Assembly (NCBI GenBank): GCA_017983495.1
Contig: JAGOBH010000015.1
Span: 1-40,613, forward strand
Direction: 5' to 3'
Source of the DNA: Pyrinomonadaceae bacterium
GTDB taxonomy: Bacteria > Acidobacteriota > Blastocatellia > Pyrinomonadales > Pyrinomonadaceae
Length of the DNA stretch: 40,613 nt
The notes under the pieces are model-generated. The model was not told the DNA's origin. It saw nothing but the letters and a program-made list of their open reading frames with translations, and ran no database searches. The translations under genes were made by a program, and so were the position numbers. Positions 15,886 through 25,165 of the stretch are shown here, piece after piece (position 1 is the stretch's first letter; every line of letters begins with the position of its first letter).

Positions 15886-16548
15886 ATGGCAGAAGTAACA
15901 GCAAGTGGAGTTAAGTCACTCCGTGAAAAATCAGGTGCCGGCATGGTCGATTGTAAAAACGCCCTTGTCGAAGCAAATGGCGACGAGAACGCCGCTATGG
16001 AGATCCTCCGCAAGAAAGGCATGGCAACCGCCGGCAAGAAAGCCGGTCGCGTTACCGCCGAAGGTGCGGTCGGTTCGTACATCCACATGGGCGGCAAGGT
16101 CGGCGTGCTGGTCGAGATCAATTGCGAAAGCGATTTCGTCTCGCGTGGCGATGAGTTTCAACAGCTCGTTAAGGACGTCGCGATGCACATCGCCGCCGTT
16201 GACCCGCGTTACGCGACCCGTGATGAGGTTCCGGCAGACGTTCTCGACAAAGAGCGTGAGATCCTGATGGAACAGCTCAAGAACGATCCGAAAAATGCTA
16301 ACAAGCCCGAAGACGTGCTTGGCAAGATCATCGAGGGCCGCCTGAACAAGTATTACGAGGACAACGTTCTCATCGATCAGCCGTTCGTCAAAGATCCGTC
16401 GAAGACCGTCGGCGAGCTTGTCGCTGAAAAGATCGGTTCGATCAAAGAAAATATCTCGATCCGCCGCTTTGCCCGCTTCAAAATGGGCGAGGGCATCGAG
16501 AAAAAAGCCGACGATTTCGCCGCCGAAGTGGCGTCAATGGTTGGATAA
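15886..16548 (+). CDS. tsf: elongation factor Ts
   Basis: This 220-residue nucleotide exchange factor recharges EF-Tu with GTP. The N-terminal UBA-like domain has [24 protein letters not shown] and the core the TDFV-type motif as [14 protein letters not shown], the EF-Tu contact segment. The length fits the short EF-Ts class with a single dimerisation core. GGAG at 15876-15879 is six bases before the ATG. It is followed by an inverted repeat and then pyrH. Confidence 0.97.
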   Translation: MAEVTASGVKSLREKSGAGMVDCKNALVEANGDENAAMEILRKKGMATAGKKAGRVTAEGAVGSYIHMGGKVGVLVEINCESDFVSRGDEFQQLVKDVAMHIAAVDPRYATRDEVPADVLDKEREILMEQLKNDPKNANKPEDVLGKIIEGRLNKYYEDNVLIDQPFVKDPSKTVGELVAEKIGSIKENISIRRFARFKMGEGIEKKADDFAAEVASMVG

Positions 16549-16552
16549 TTCA

Positions 16553-16617
16553 GTTGTCAGTAGTCGGTTGCCGGTTGTCGGACGTTTTGTCTGAACTGGC
16601 AACCGACAACTGACAAC
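16553..16617. repeat. GTTGTCAG/GTCGGTTG inverted repeat between tsf and pyrH
   Basis: A 22-base arm at 16553-16574 of 7-8 nt TTGTCAG/GTCGGTT units is complementary to 16596-16617 with two mismatches. It starts four bases after the tsf stop and ends 11 bases before the pyrH ATG, so it fills the whole gap. The same family occurs at 24924-24993. Confidence 0.85.
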
Positions 16618-16628
16618 CGGCGACTTAT

Positions 16629-17345
16629 ATGAAGCCTGCATTCAACCGTATTTTGTTAAAGCTGTCCGGCGAGGCCCTGATGGGTTCGCAGAGTTACGGC
16701 ATTGACACGCTGGTTGCCGAATCGGTCGCCAAAGAGATCAAGACCGTTCACGAACTCGGCATCGAGATCGCGATCGTCGTCGGCGGCGGCAACATCTTTC
16801 GCGGCGTTTCCGAATCGGCGGGCAATATGGACCGCGCAGCGGCCGATTATATCGGTATGCTGGCAACGGTTATGAATGCCGTCGTTTTGCAGGACGCTCT
16901 CGAACAGCAGGACGTCTTCACACGTGTCATGTCGGCTATCGACATACCGCAGCTCGCCGAGCCATTCATTCGCCGGCGTGCGGTCAGGCATCTAGAGAAA
17001 AAGCGTGTAGTGATATTCGCTGCCGGAACTGGAAATCCGTACTTTACGACCGATTCGGCAGCGGCGTTGCGAGCTCTCGAGATCGAAGCCGAAGTGATCT
17101 TTAAGGGAACCAAAGTGGACGGCATCTATTCGGCCGACCCGATGAAGTTTCCCGATGCCGTCAAATACGACCGCGTGTCGTATCAGGAAGTACTCGAAAA
17201 GCAACTAAAAGTGATGGATTCGTCCGCGATCTCACTTTGTATGGACAACAACCTACCGATCATGGTCTTCAACATGCGGCGTTCTGAGAACATTGTCAAA
17301 GCCGTTTGCGGAGACCTCTCGATCGGCACATTGGTCTCAACTTGA
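16629..17345 (+). CDS. pyrH: UMP kinase
   Basis: This 238-residue amino-acid-kinase-fold enzyme makes UDP from UMP and [13 protein letters not shown] near the start, [10 protein letters not shown] (phosphate-binding) and [20 protein letters not shown] are family signatures, with [14 protein letters not shown] in the nucleotide-binding C-terminal half. It begins 11 bases after the palindrome and ends two bases before frr. The tsf-pyrH-frr order is the conserved bacterial one. Confidence 0.97.
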   Translation: MKPAFNRILLKLSGEALMGSQSYGIDTLVAESVAKEIKTVHELGIEIAIVVGGGNIFRGVSESAGNMDRAAADYIGMLATVMNAVVLQDALEQQDVFTRVMSAIDIPQLAEPFIRRRAVRHLEKKRVVIFAAGTGNPYFTTDSAAALRALEIEAEVIFKGTKVDGIYSADPMKFPDAVKYDRVSYQEVLEKQLKVMDSSAISLCMDNNLPIMVFNMRRSENIVKAVCGDLSIGTLVST

Positions 17346-17347
17346 AT

Positions 17348-17908
17348 ATGAGTTCACAAGAAATTATCAAAGAAACAGGCCCGAAAATGGACGGGGTGGT
17401 AGAGGATTTCAAGCGGAAATTGTCAAATATCCGCACCGGCCGTGCGACCGTCGGGCTGCTCGACGCGGTCGTCGTCGACTATTACGGTACGATGACACCG
17501 CTAAATCAGCTTGCGTCAGTTGCGGTCCCGGAACCGCAGTTGATGACGGTTCAGCCTTGGGACGCGTCAGCAATGAACGCAATTGAAAAAGCGATAATTG
17601 CCGCCAATCTCGGACTTAACCCGTCGAACGACGGCAAGATCATCCGACTTACGGTTCCCGCACTCAACGAAGAGCGTCGCAAGCAGTTCGTCAAACAGGT
17701 CCACGAGGTGGCCGAGGAACATCGCATCGCGGTCCGCAACGTCCGGCACAGCTCAAATGACCAGCTCAAAAAGCTGCTTAAGGACAAGCTGATCTCCGAA
17801 GACGAAGAACGCGGAGGCCTCGATGATGTTCAGAAATTGACGAATACGTACATCGCCAAGATCGACGAACTTTCCAAGAATAAAGAACACGAGATCATGA
17901 TCGTCTGA
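17348..17908 (+). CDS. frr: ribosome recycling factor
   Basis: This 186-residue protein splits post-termination ribosomes with EF-G. It has the conserved KLSNIRTGRATVGLLDAVVVDYYG, the TPLNQLASVAVPEPQ loop of the second domain and the helix EERRKQFVKQVHEVAEEHRI. The family length (about 185) supports ATG 17348, two bases after the pyrH stop; the frame is open upstream inside pyrH, but that sequence is not RRF-like. An intrinsic terminator follows. Confidence 0.97.
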   Translation: MSSQEIIKETGPKMDGVVEDFKRKLSNIRTGRATVGLLDAVVVDYYGTMTPLNQLASVAVPEPQLMTVQPWDASAMNAIEKAIIAANLGLNPSNDGKIIRLTVPALNEERRKQFVKQVHEVAEEHRIAVRNVRHSSNDQLKKLLKDKLISEDEERGGLDDVQKLTNTYIAKIDELSKNKEHEIMIV

Positions 17909-17930
17909 TCGACCGGCAATGCCAGGATCT

Positions 17931-17964
17931 GCCCCGTTTCGACACATCGAAACGGGGCTTTTTT
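17931..17964 (+). terminator. intrinsic terminator after frr
   Basis: GCCCCGTTTCGA (17931-17942) pairs perfectly with TCGAAACGGGGC (17947-17958) over a 4-base loop, then six Ts. It marks the end of the tsf-pyrH-frr transcript. Confidence 0.92.
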
Positions 17965-18042
17965 ATTGCACAAAAACACTCTTCCTATCGTTCTGCAATT
18001 GGGGTATATTTATTCCAGTTCACGCTCGGCGTTTTGCTCATC

Positions 18043-20703
18043 ATGAAACACTTTTCCAGCTTTTTCGTCACCATCGGCCTGGTCTTTGCACTTTTGACGA
18101 GTGCCCTTCCCTGCGGGCCGGGCTACGTAACGCCCGCGTTCGATTTTAACAAGACGCCACAGCAGCCGTACAGGGATTTTGCCGCCGGCCAGCTCGGGAT
18201 CATCAAGCCCGGATTTCATCGTTCGGTCCTGTTTGCCGCGTACCGCTATCTATCGGGCGGCAGCTTTTCGCCCGATGACCAACGGGCACTCGTCGAACTC
18301 TGGAAGACCACTATCGATCACGATTATGCCGTCCAGGACAACGTCGGCGACGCGGTGAAACTGTGGCTAGCAAAACGAAAGGATGTTGTCAGTAAGGACG
18401 AAAAACTACCCGAGATCTACGTCGAGCGTTCGTACGGCGGATACGATTTTTTCCCGAATTGCACGGCCAATGCGTTTGAGGTAGCGGCCGAGACGCTGGC
18501 ATCACGTGTTTCGTCACACGGCCCGACAGACCAGAGCGTGATGAACTGGGTCAATGCTCAGGATCAGGTGTTTCAAAACTGCTCGAACGGCAGACGCGAC
18601 CCAGATGACCCTCCGGCCGGCGCACCCGAATGGCTCGAAAAGGATCGTGCGTATCAAAAGGCCGCGGCCGAGTTTTACGCGATGGACTATCGCAACGCGA
18701 AGGCTCACTTCGCCGAGATCGCTCAGGATATCGGTTCGCCGTGGCAGGAAACGGCGGATTATCTCGTCGCCCGAACATTGATCCGTCAGGCGAGTCTATC
18801 CAAATCGACCGCGGCCGCCGCTCCGTTATATGAAGAGGCCGAGGCTCACCTGCAGCGTTTCGTCTCACGCTCAGGCAAATTCTCAGCGTCGTCCGAACGG
18901 CTCGAAGGTCTCGTCAAATATCGTCTGCGGCCCAAGGAACGCGTCAGCGAACTTGCCAAAAAGCTCGCCTTTCAACCGGGTAACGAGAACTTTAAGCAGG
19001 ACCTGGTCGATTACACGTGGCTGTTGGATAAATTTGAAAGTGAGGCTCTTGAGGCGGAGTTCAAACGCAAACAGGCAATCGAAGCGGCCAAGAACGGCGT
19101 TAAACTTGAGCCCGAAAAACCGGCCGAAGTGACTGAAGACAAAAAAGCTCCCGGCGACCCCGACGAAAAGATCCAGATGACGATCTATTCTGACGATTTC
19201 GCCCAAAACTGGGTAATCGTCATTACGCCCAAGACCACCGACGACGAGGCGTTGGCCGAGGCTGCTCGCGTGGTCGGCAAACCGCTATCTGACGAAATGA
19301 AAAAGCGTGTCCGCGAATCTAGGCAGGCTGCGTATTCGGGTAGATTCTCCGAAGGTATTACATCAGCGTACGAAGGCGGATTTTACAGCGAAGATCCGCT
19401 CAATATTACTGCGTTGCCGGCGTTTCTGAGAAACGACGATCTGACCGACTGGCTCTTCACCTATCAGTTGATGAGCCCTGAGGCTTACAGCTATTCGCTC
19501 AAACGATTTAACGAATCGGGCTCGGAGATCTGGCTGATGACGGCGTTATCAAAAGCTACCAAAGCCTCGAGTGATGTCGACCGCCTTATCGAAGCCGGTG
19601 ACCGCGTTTCAACGCTCTCGCCGGGATTTCAGACCATCGCTTATCATCGGGCTCGCCTGCTCCTCGAAAAGGGTAAGAACGCCGAAGCCAAAGCATTGAT
19701 CGAGGCCGTCCTGAGCGGCGGCGACAGCATCCAGATCGGGACACGCAACAATTTCCTCGACCTCAAACGCCGGCTCGCAGCCACGCTGGACGAATTCCTG
19801 ACCGATTCGCTCAAGCGGCCGTTTGCCTTCGATTTCGGCGGCGACGTCGGCACGATCGACGAACTGATCGCCCAGCAAAAGGAATACTACGATCCGGAAT
19901 TCAACAAGGATGGGCGTGAGGCCTTTGAACGAGAGGTCGAAGAGCGATATAAGGACGAAAAGCTCTGGGAAGATCGCCTGATGTTCGATAGCGAGACGAT
20001 CAACCTGATGAACGTTACCTTCCCGCAGTCGGTCCTGATCGACATCGAACGTTCGCCCGTTCTGCCCGACTATCTGCGGCAAAAGTTCGTGATCGCGATT
20101 TGGACACGAGCATATCTGCTCGACGACATGGCGACTTTGCTCAAGATGACGCCGGAGCTTGCTAAATATGACCCATCATTCGAGGAGCAGCTCAAGCCGG
20201 TCCTGGCCGCGACCACACAACCGGCGATGGATAAAGCCGTACTGAATTTCATTGTTAAGAACCCGGTCCTCAGCCCTTATCTCGAAGATGGACTTGGCAA
20301 GGCCGACAATGAGTTTGGCCAGTGGGATTCGAATGATTGGTGGTGCTCCTCGTATCTGGCCGACAGCGACGGCGAAACCACGGCCGAGGCACCAGTGCTT
20401 CAGCGGCCCAAATTCCTGACCGCTCAGATGAAGCTCGCCGCGACTACCGAACGCCAAAAGCTGATCGCCGCCGGCGACGCTCCGGCATTGCTCGCAAAAC
20501 GCGTCCTCGCCTGGGCCAGACGCACGCCAACAGACAAGCGTGTGCCCGAGCTGCTGTACATTCTTCACGAAGCTAATGGCTGGACCAAATACGGCTGCGG
20601 AAACAGCGAGGAACTGCAGTTGGAGATATCGACGTTATTGAGAAAGGGCTATCCGAATAGCCCCTGGACGCGAAAGCTGGACGAGAATAAGGAAGAGCAG
20701 TAG
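18043..20703 (+). CDS. large secreted protein of unknown function, helical-repeat-like
   Basis: This 886-residue product has a signal peptide (MKHFSSFFVTIGLVFALLTSALP) and no further membrane helices. Long amphipathic segments with alanine-rich helix pairs, such as AAAEFYAMDYRNAKAHFAEI and AYHRARLLLEKGKNAEAKAL, look like degenerate TPR units, but I see no clear catalytic motif. A Lys/Glu/Pro-rich linker lies near residues 345-375. A Trp-Trp-Cys segment and other cysteines near the C-terminus could be disulfide-bonded outside the cytoplasm. ATG 18043 was chosen over TTG 18034. It is monocistronic between the frr terminator and a convergent lipoprotein gene that ends eight bases after it. It may be an envelope scaffold; function unknown. 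Confidence 0.75.
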   Translation: MKHFSSFFVTIGLVFALLTSALPCGPGYVTPAFDFNKTPQQPYRDFAAGQLGIIKPGFHRSVLFAAYRYLSGGSFSPDDQRALVELWKTTIDHDYAVQDNVGDAVKLWLAKRKDVVSKDEKLPEIYVERSYGGYDFFPNCTANAFEVAAETLASRVSSHGPTDQSVMNWVNAQDQVFQNCSNGRRDPDDPPAGAPEWLEKDRAYQKAAAEFYAMDYRNAKAHFAEIAQDIGSPWQETADYLVARTLIRQASLSKSTAAAAPLYEEAEAHLQRFVSRSGKFSASSERLEGLVKYRLRPKERVSELAKKLAFQPGNENFKQDLVDYTWLLDKFESEALEAEFKRKQAIEAAKNGVKLEPEKPAEVTEDKKAPGDPDEKIQMTIYSDDFAQNWVIVITPKTTDDEALAEAARVVGKPLSDEMKKRVRESRQAAYSGRFSEGITSAYEGGFYSEDPLNITALPAFLRNDDLTDWLFTYQLMSPEAYSYSLKRFNESGSEIWLMTALSKATKASSDVDRLIEAGDRVSTLSPGFQTIAYHRARLLLEKGKNAEAKALIEAVLSGGDSIQIGTRNNFLDLKRRLAATLDEFLTDSLKRPFAFDFGGDVGTIDELIAQQKEYYDPEFNKDGREAFEREVEERYKDEKLWEDRLMFDSETINLMNVTFPQSVLIDIERSPVLPDYLRQKFVIAIWTRAYLLDDMATLLKMTPELAKYDPSFEEQLKPVLAATTQPAMDKAVLNFIVKNPVLSPYLEDGLGKADNEFGQWDSNDWWCSSYLADSDGETTAEAPVLQRPKFLTAQMKLAATTERQKLIAAGDAPALLAKRVLAWARRTPTDKRVPELLYILHEANGWTKYGCGNSEELQLEISTLLRKGYPNSPWTRKLDENKEEQ

Positions 20704-20711
20704 GCCGTCGG

Positions 20712-21119
20712 CTACTGCTCCTTCTTCTTGGTTTCCTCAGCCTTGTATTTCTCGAGTTCAGTTTTGAATTCGCGGCAATTCTTGGCCATCTCAACCTTGT
20801 CGGTCTTGTTTTCCTCGACATTTGTCTTGATCGCTTCTTTGATCTTGTTGAGGACTACCGCCTTACCGGCCTTTACGATAAAGTTGTCGTCCGGGTTATT
20901 TGCCTCGGCGGTGAGCATGTCCATCACCTCATCGCATTCAGGCACGCCGATCTTCTGTTCGCCGACGGCCGTGTCGACTGCTTTGTCGGTCAGCGTTTTA
21001 TTAGCTGCCTTGTTATTGCCCGGCTTCCCGCTGTCCGAAAATGGATTCAGCGAACTGCATCCGAGCACTGAAACCAAAAGCACCGCGGTCGTTAGTAATA
21101 ATCCGATCTTGTTTTTCAT
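20712..21119 (-). CDS. putative lipoprotein of unknown function
   Basis: This 135-residue protein has a signal peptide ending in VSVLGC, a good lipobox that predicts lipid attachment at Cys21. A Ser/Gly/Asn/Lys-rich linker follows, then one helical domain with two cysteines (PECDEVM and AKNCREF) and a Lys/Glu-rich tail. It runs toward the large secreted protein and lies 50 bases downstream of no other minus-strand gene except pcrA, which ends on its upstream side. No family recognised. Confidence 0.75.
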   Translation of the reverse strand: MKNKIGLLLTTAVLLVSVLGCSSLNPFSDSGKPGNNKAANKTLTDKAVDTAVGEQKIGVPECDEVMDMLTAEANNPDDNFIVKAGKAVVLNKIKEAIKTNVEENKTDKVEMAKNCREFKTELEKYKAEETKKKEQ

Positions 21120-21169
21120 ATATTGATCTTTAATTGCCTACACTTTTACGCCTATTTGACGTCTCCGGT

Positions 21170-23587
21170 TCAGACTTTTTGCAGATTAGCATATTTCTCG
21201 ATCAGTTTCTTTTGCCCAAAACCCGGGAAACTCACCGTCAGCTTGGTATTATCGCCCGAACCCTCGCGCCGCAGCACCAGCCCGCGGCCGTATTTCTCGT
21301 GCGTCACGTGCGTCCCCGGCACAAGCTGGCCGCCGGCACTCGGCGTCACCGGCAAGCCCTTTGCCGCAGACGACGCCGCCTTGAGATTATCGAATACCGT
21401 CGGTTTCGGCTTTGGAGTTTCAATGGGCGGTTCTGGCGTGTTCCGCACCGGTGCGGCGATGTCTTTTTTCTTAAAGAACTCCGCGATCGCGTCCACACTG
21501 TTGTAGGTCTTACCGGCGTAGATGTTCTTTGGCTTGGGTGGTTCCGCAGTGCCCTTTAGTGCATTGATCGTGGCCTTGGCGGTCACCCCCGACGTGCTGC
21601 GGGCGTATGAGAGCCACGACGAACCGTGCGACAGGTCGTCGATCAGCTCAAGCGGCATTTCGTTGAGAAACTGCGACGGCTCGGCCGCGATCTCTTCGCC
21701 GTAGATACGCCGCCGCATCGAATGCGTCACATACAGCATTTTCTCGGCACGCGTGATCGCAACGTACGCAAGTCTTCGCTCTTCTTCAAGCTCTTTCGGG
21801 TCGTTGATCGAACGCGAATGTGGAAATATGCCGTCCTCGAGCCCGACCAGAAACACGACCGGAAACTCGAGCCCCTTGGCCGAATGTACCGTCATAAGCG
21901 TCACCGGTGCTTTGCCGTCGTATTTGTCCGTGTCCGACGTCAGTGCCGCGTGGTCGATGAAATCCCGCAGCCCGTTCTCTTCCTGCCGGTCGTAGTCGAC
22001 GGCGGCGTTAACGAGTTCCTCAAGGTTCTCGAGCCTAGCCGCGGCTTCGTCAGTGTTCTCCGACCTTAGCGAATTGGCGTACCCCGTGTCCTCGATCGCC
22101 GAGATGACGACGTCCGAGACCGCTTTGTCCGATTCGCTGACCTCGGTGATCTTGTTTATCAGATTCTCGACCGTCTTGCGGAACGCACGCATCGCTTCTT
22201 TTGCCCGCGGCGTAAGATTTACCGCTTGAGCGAATGCCGGATCGGTGATCGACGCGATGGTCATCCACAGCGAAGCTCCCGCCGATTTTGCCTGCCGCTG
22301 CAGTTCGTCGAGGCTCGTTTTGCCCAAGCCCCTCGCCGGCGTGTTGACGACACGCAGCAAGGCGATGTCGTCAAACGGGTTTAACGCCAGTTTCAGATAC
22401 GCGATGATGTCCTTGACCTCGGCCCGCTCATAGAACGAAAATCCCCCGACGATGTTGTATTCGATCCGCAAACGCCGCAGCGACTCCTCAAAGAGACGCG
22501 ACTGTGCGTTCGTGCGGTAGAGAATCGCGAGGCGTGCATTCGGGTCGCGGCGTTGATGTTCCTGTATCTTGGTCGCGACAAAGCGTGCCTCGCCGTCGCC
22601 GTCGAACGCCTGAAAGTAAAAGATGCGTTCGCCGCCCGGATTGGCGGTCCACAGCTTTTTCTTTTTCTGGTTGATATTTTTGTCGATGATCGCGTGTGCG
22701 ACATCGAGTATTGTCTGCGTCGAACGATAATTTTGCTCGAGCAAGATCACCTTCGCCGTCGGAAAATGCTCCTCAAATCCGAGTATGTTGCGTATGTCCG
22801 CCTGACGAAACCCGTAGATGCTCTGGGCGTCATCGCCTACCACACAGATATTCTGCTGCTTTTCGGTCAAAAAGCTGATCAGGGCAAACTGCAACGCGTT
22901 GGTGTCCTGATATTCGTCAACGAGAATGTACTTGTACCGATCGTTGTACTTTTCGCGTGTCTCCGGCGATTTCCGCAGCAGCTTGACGGTCTTGATCAGC
23001 AGATCGTCAAAATCCAGTGCGTTGGCCGTATTGAGCCGTTCGTCGTACATCCTAAAGACCTTCGCCATCGCCGTACGCTTTTCATCGCCGTACTCGATCT
23101 TCGACGAGAACATATCCGAATCTTCGCCGCGGTTCTTGCCCGAGCTGATGGCGTTGCGGACGACACGTGGTGCGATCTGCTTTTCGTCGAGCCCTAGGTC
23201 CTTGATGCACGCCTTGACGACCTTGAGCGAATCGTCGGTGTCATAGATCGTGAACGATTTATTATAGCCCTCCTCAAGCTTTTCGATATCCTGCCGCAAA
23301 ATGCGTACGCACAGGCTGTGAAACGTCGATATGAGTGGTGCCGACTGCAGCCTTTCGCCCTTCAGCAGTTCCTCGACACGCGAACGCATTTCACCGGCAG
23401 CTTTGTTTGTAAATGTCACCGCCAGAATATTGTGCGGCGGCACCTGCTTTTCGGCAATAAGGTAAGCGATCCGGACCGTGATGACACGCGTTTTGCCCGA
23501 ACCGGCACCAGCCAGAATGAGCAAAGGGCCGTCCGTCGCACGTACGGCCTCGATCTGTTGTGGGTTTAGCGAATTGAATATATCCAT
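21170..23587 (-). CDS. pcrA: UvrD/PcrA/Rep-type DNA helicase
   Basis: This superfamily 1A helicase of 805 residues moves 3' to 5' on DNA in repair and replication restart. It has Q-motif LNPQQIEAV, Walker A GAGSGKT, motif II DEYQDTN, motif III GDDAQSIYGFRQAD, motif IV EQNYRST and motif V/VI VHSAKGLEFPVVF with VAITRAEK. The C-terminal ~45 residues (HEKYGRGLVLRREG...) are the Tudor-like domain that contacts RNA polymerase in PcrA/UvrD. ATG 23587 is chosen since DIFNSLNPQQ is the family start; an in-frame start ten residues earlier has no support. It is followed on the same strand by the 135-residue lipoprotein gene. Confidence 0.95.
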   Translation of the reverse strand: MDIFNSLNPQQIEAVRATDGPLLILAGAGSGKTRVITVRIAYLIAEKQVPPHNILAVTFTNKAAGEMRSRVEELLKGERLQSAPLISTFHSLCVRILRQDIEKLEEGYNKSFTIYDTDDSLKVVKACIKDLGLDEKQIAPRVVRNAISSGKNRGEDSDMFSSKIEYGDEKRTAMAKVFRMYDERLNTANALDFDDLLIKTVKLLRKSPETREKYNDRYKYILVDEYQDTNALQFALISFLTEKQQNICVVGDDAQSIYGFRQADIRNILGFEEHFPTAKVILLEQNYRSTQTILDVAHAIIDKNINQKKKKLWTANPGGERIFYFQAFDGDGEARFVATKIQEHQRRDPNARLAILYRTNAQSRLFEESLRRLRIEYNIVGGFSFYERAEVKDIIAYLKLALNPFDDIALLRVVNTPARGLGKTSLDELQRQAKSAGASLWMTIASITDPAFAQAVNLTPRAKEAMRAFRKTVENLINKITEVSESDKAVSDVVISAIEDTGYANSLRSENTDEAAARLENLEELVNAAVDYDRQEENGLRDFIDHAALTSDTDKYDGKAPVTLMTVHSAKGLEFPVVFLVGLEDGIFPHSRSINDPKELEEERRLAYVAITRAEKMLYVTHSMRRRIYGEEIAAEPSQFLNEMPLELIDDLSHGSSWLSYARSTSGVTAKATINALKGTAEPPKPKNIYAGKTYNSVDAIAEFFKKKDIAAPVRNTPEPPIETPKPKPTVFDNLKAASSAAKGLPVTPSAGGQLVPGTHVTHEKYGRGLVLRREGSGDNTKLTVSFPGFGQKKLIEKYANLQKV

Positions 23588-23627
23588 CTGTTTGCCGGGA
23601 TCCCGGCAGCATTCCAATAGGGTCGGC

Positions 23628-24185
23628 CTATTTTACAAGTGATTGAACTTCTTTGAATTTTTCGTGTTTCGAGTCTCGCATTAGCTCGAAGAGTGCCATC
23701 TCGACCGTTGAGGTCACGACGCCGCTCAAACGCATTTTTTCGAGGCCGGCGAGTTTGTCTTGCTCAGATCTCGAACCGACCGCGTCGGTCAGCAGATGAA
23801 CGCTGTAGCCCGCGGCAATCAGGTCGTGTGCGGTTTGATTGACGCAAACGTGCGTCTCGATGCCGCACAGGACTATCTGCGAGCGTCCAAGCTCGGCAAG
23901 ACGGCCCGCGAACTGCTCCGAACCGAAGGCACTGAACGTCGATTTTTCGAAGATCTCCGCACCGTCATCCACCGACAGCAATATCTCTTCCGCCGTTCGC
24001 CCGAGGCCGCGCGGATATTGCTCCGTGATCAGAACCGGCAACCCGAGCGTCTGGAAACCGTCAATCGCTGTCACCGTCCGCATCACGACGCTAGTAAACT
24101 CCGGGATGGCATCGCGAAACGCTTCCTGAATGTCGATCACGGCGAGCACGGCATTGCGGCTGTCGAGTGTGTTTGGGTGCGGCAT
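23628..24185 (-). CDS. isochorismatase-family cysteine hydrolase (YcaC/nicotinamidase-like)
   Basis: This 185-residue hydrolase has the expected triad: Asp in AVIDIQEAF, Lys in FEKSTFSAF and Cys in GIETHVCVNQTAHDL, plus the cis-peptide region before the cysteine. That sequence pattern is the YcaC/isochorismatase type, which cleaves small amides or esters. There is no metal-binding DxH nicotinamidase pattern, so the substrate cannot be assigned. It lies three bases after the 62-residue membrane protein gene and 40 bases before pcrA on the same strand. Confidence 0.88.
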   Translation of the reverse strand: MPHPNTLDSRNAVLAVIDIQEAFRDAIPEFTSVVMRTVTAIDGFQTLGLPVLITEQYPRGLGRTAEEILLSVDDGAEIFEKSTFSAFGSEQFAGRLAELGRSQIVLCGIETHVCVNQTAHDLIAAGYSVHLLTDAVGSRSEQDKLAGLEKMRLSGVVTSTVEMALFELMRDSKHEKFKEVQSLVK

Positions 24186-24188
24186 AGC

Positions 24189-24377
24189 TTATTTGTCGTC
24201 AGCCTTTTCAGCCTGTGCGGCACGGTCTGCGAGCTTTTTCAACCGTTGCTCTTCCCTTTCACGCATCTCTTTTTTATACGTTTTGATAAAGAAATAGACC
24301 GCCACGACGCAGATGATCATGATCAAGACCATCATTGCAGCAATGAAATAAAACTCAGCTCGGCCGGCTCCTGGCAT
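24189..24377 (-). CDS. 62-residue single-pass membrane protein
   Basis: A strong transmembrane helix (YFIAAMMVLIMIICVVAVYFF, spanning about residues 10-30) is followed by a charged coiled-coil-like tail (KEMREREEQRLKKLADRAAQ). The N-terminus is short, so the tail would face the cytoplasm. It ends three bases before the isochorismatase-like gene, which argues for cotranscription. No clear ribosome binding site; function unknown. Confidence 0.6.
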   Translation of the reverse strand: MPGAGRAEFYFIAAMMVLIMIICVVAVYFFIKTYKKEMREREEQRLKKLADRAAQAEKADDK

Positions 24378-24462
24378 AGTCCAAGTTTAGTGGTCGGCAC
24401 CCTAAGATTCAAGTTGGATTTCGTTTACGTGGCAGCGGACGAAGATCGCAGCCAATCGTGCG

Positions 24463-24921
24463 TTAATGCGGCGGGTCGTCGAGCGGAACCAGATGCTCTT
24501 CCAGCTTCGTCTCATCTTCGTTGAGGAACTTTTTACGGTAAGTTTCGGGCAATGTGCGGACCTTCTTGTCCTGATCTGTGACCAGGTGGAGCGTCTCGCC
24601 TTCGGCGATCATCGTCTCATCCGAGGCACGATAGATCTGATAGATAAACCGCAGGCTGCGGCTTCGTACCTCGCCGACCTTCAGGCGTATCGTTAAAATA
24701 TCTTCGTAATATGCGGGGGATTTGTGTCGGCAGTAGGTTTCGGCGACGACCATCAGGGCATTGTCGGTCTCTTCCATTTCCTTGTAGGAAAAGCCCCGTG
24801 CGCGGCACAGGTCACTCCGGCCAACCTCAAACCAGACTAGATAGTTCGAGTGGTGAACTATACCCATCTGATCCGTCTCGGCGTAACGAACCCTGATCTC
24901 AGTCTCGTGCCAGCCGTCCAT
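24463..24921 (-). CDS. acyl-CoA thioesterase, YbgC/4HBT hot-dog family
   Basis: This 152-residue hot-dog-fold thioesterase has the family signature RVRYAETDQMGIVHHSNYL, in which the Asp (YAETDQMG) is the catalytic residue, followed by WFEVGRSDLCRARG. It hydrolyses short or medium acyl-CoA thioesters; YbgC of the Tol-Pal region is the best-known member, but no tol genes are nearby. The ATG at 24921 is only two bases from the inverted repeat at 24924-24993, so its ribosome binding region lies within that repeat. tRNA-Gln is upstream on the same strand. Confidence 0.9.
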   Translation of the reverse strand: MDGWHETEIRVRYAETDQMGIVHHSNYLVWFEVGRSDLCRARGFSYKEMEETDNALMVVAETYCRHKSPAYYEDILTIRLKVGEVRSRSLRFIYQIYRASDETMIAEGETLHLVTDQDKKVRTLPETYRKKFLNEDETKLEEHLVPLDDPPH

Positions 24922-24923
24922 AA

Positions 24924-24993
24924 CAGTTGTCGGTGGTCAGTGGTCGGTGGCCAGTTTCAGCGTTCTTGTTTGACCACCGACCACCGACAACTG
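24924..24993. repeat. GTCGGTGGTCAGTGG inverted repeat between tRNA-Gln and thioesterase
   Basis: The 22-base arm 24924-24945 (GTTGTCGG/GTGGTCAG units of 7 nt) is complementary to 24972-24993 with one mismatch. It is a variant of the family at 16553-16617 (shared GTTGTC and GGTGG/GGTTG units). It separates the 3' end of the tRNA (25008) from the thioesterase start (24921). Confidence 0.85.
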
Positions 24994-25007
24994 GCCACTG
25001 TAAAAAT

Positions 25008-25081
25008 TGGCTGGGAGACAGGGATTCGAACCCCGATAGGCAGATCCAGAGACTGCAGTCCTACCATTAGACGATCTCCCA
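25008..25081 (-). tRNA. tRNA-Gln (anticodon CUG)
   Basis: The minus strand folds as a tRNA: 7-bp acceptor TGGGAGA/TCTCCCA, D arm GTC...GAC, T arm GGGG-TTCGAAT-CCC and an encoded CCA end (24 bases from the repeat). The anticodon loop is CTCTGGA with CTG at positions 34-36. The U1-A72 end is as in bacterial tRNA-Gln. The last pair of the anticodon stem appears to be a T-T mismatch next to the loop, which deserves a check, but the rest is well formed. Confidence 0.92.
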
Positions 25082-25165
25082 GCGTAACTAATAATTTACG
25101 TGTCCACCCCTCGGATTGTCAAACCCCTTTGCGTATCTCCTTGCGTATAGGCAAAATAGAGGTTT

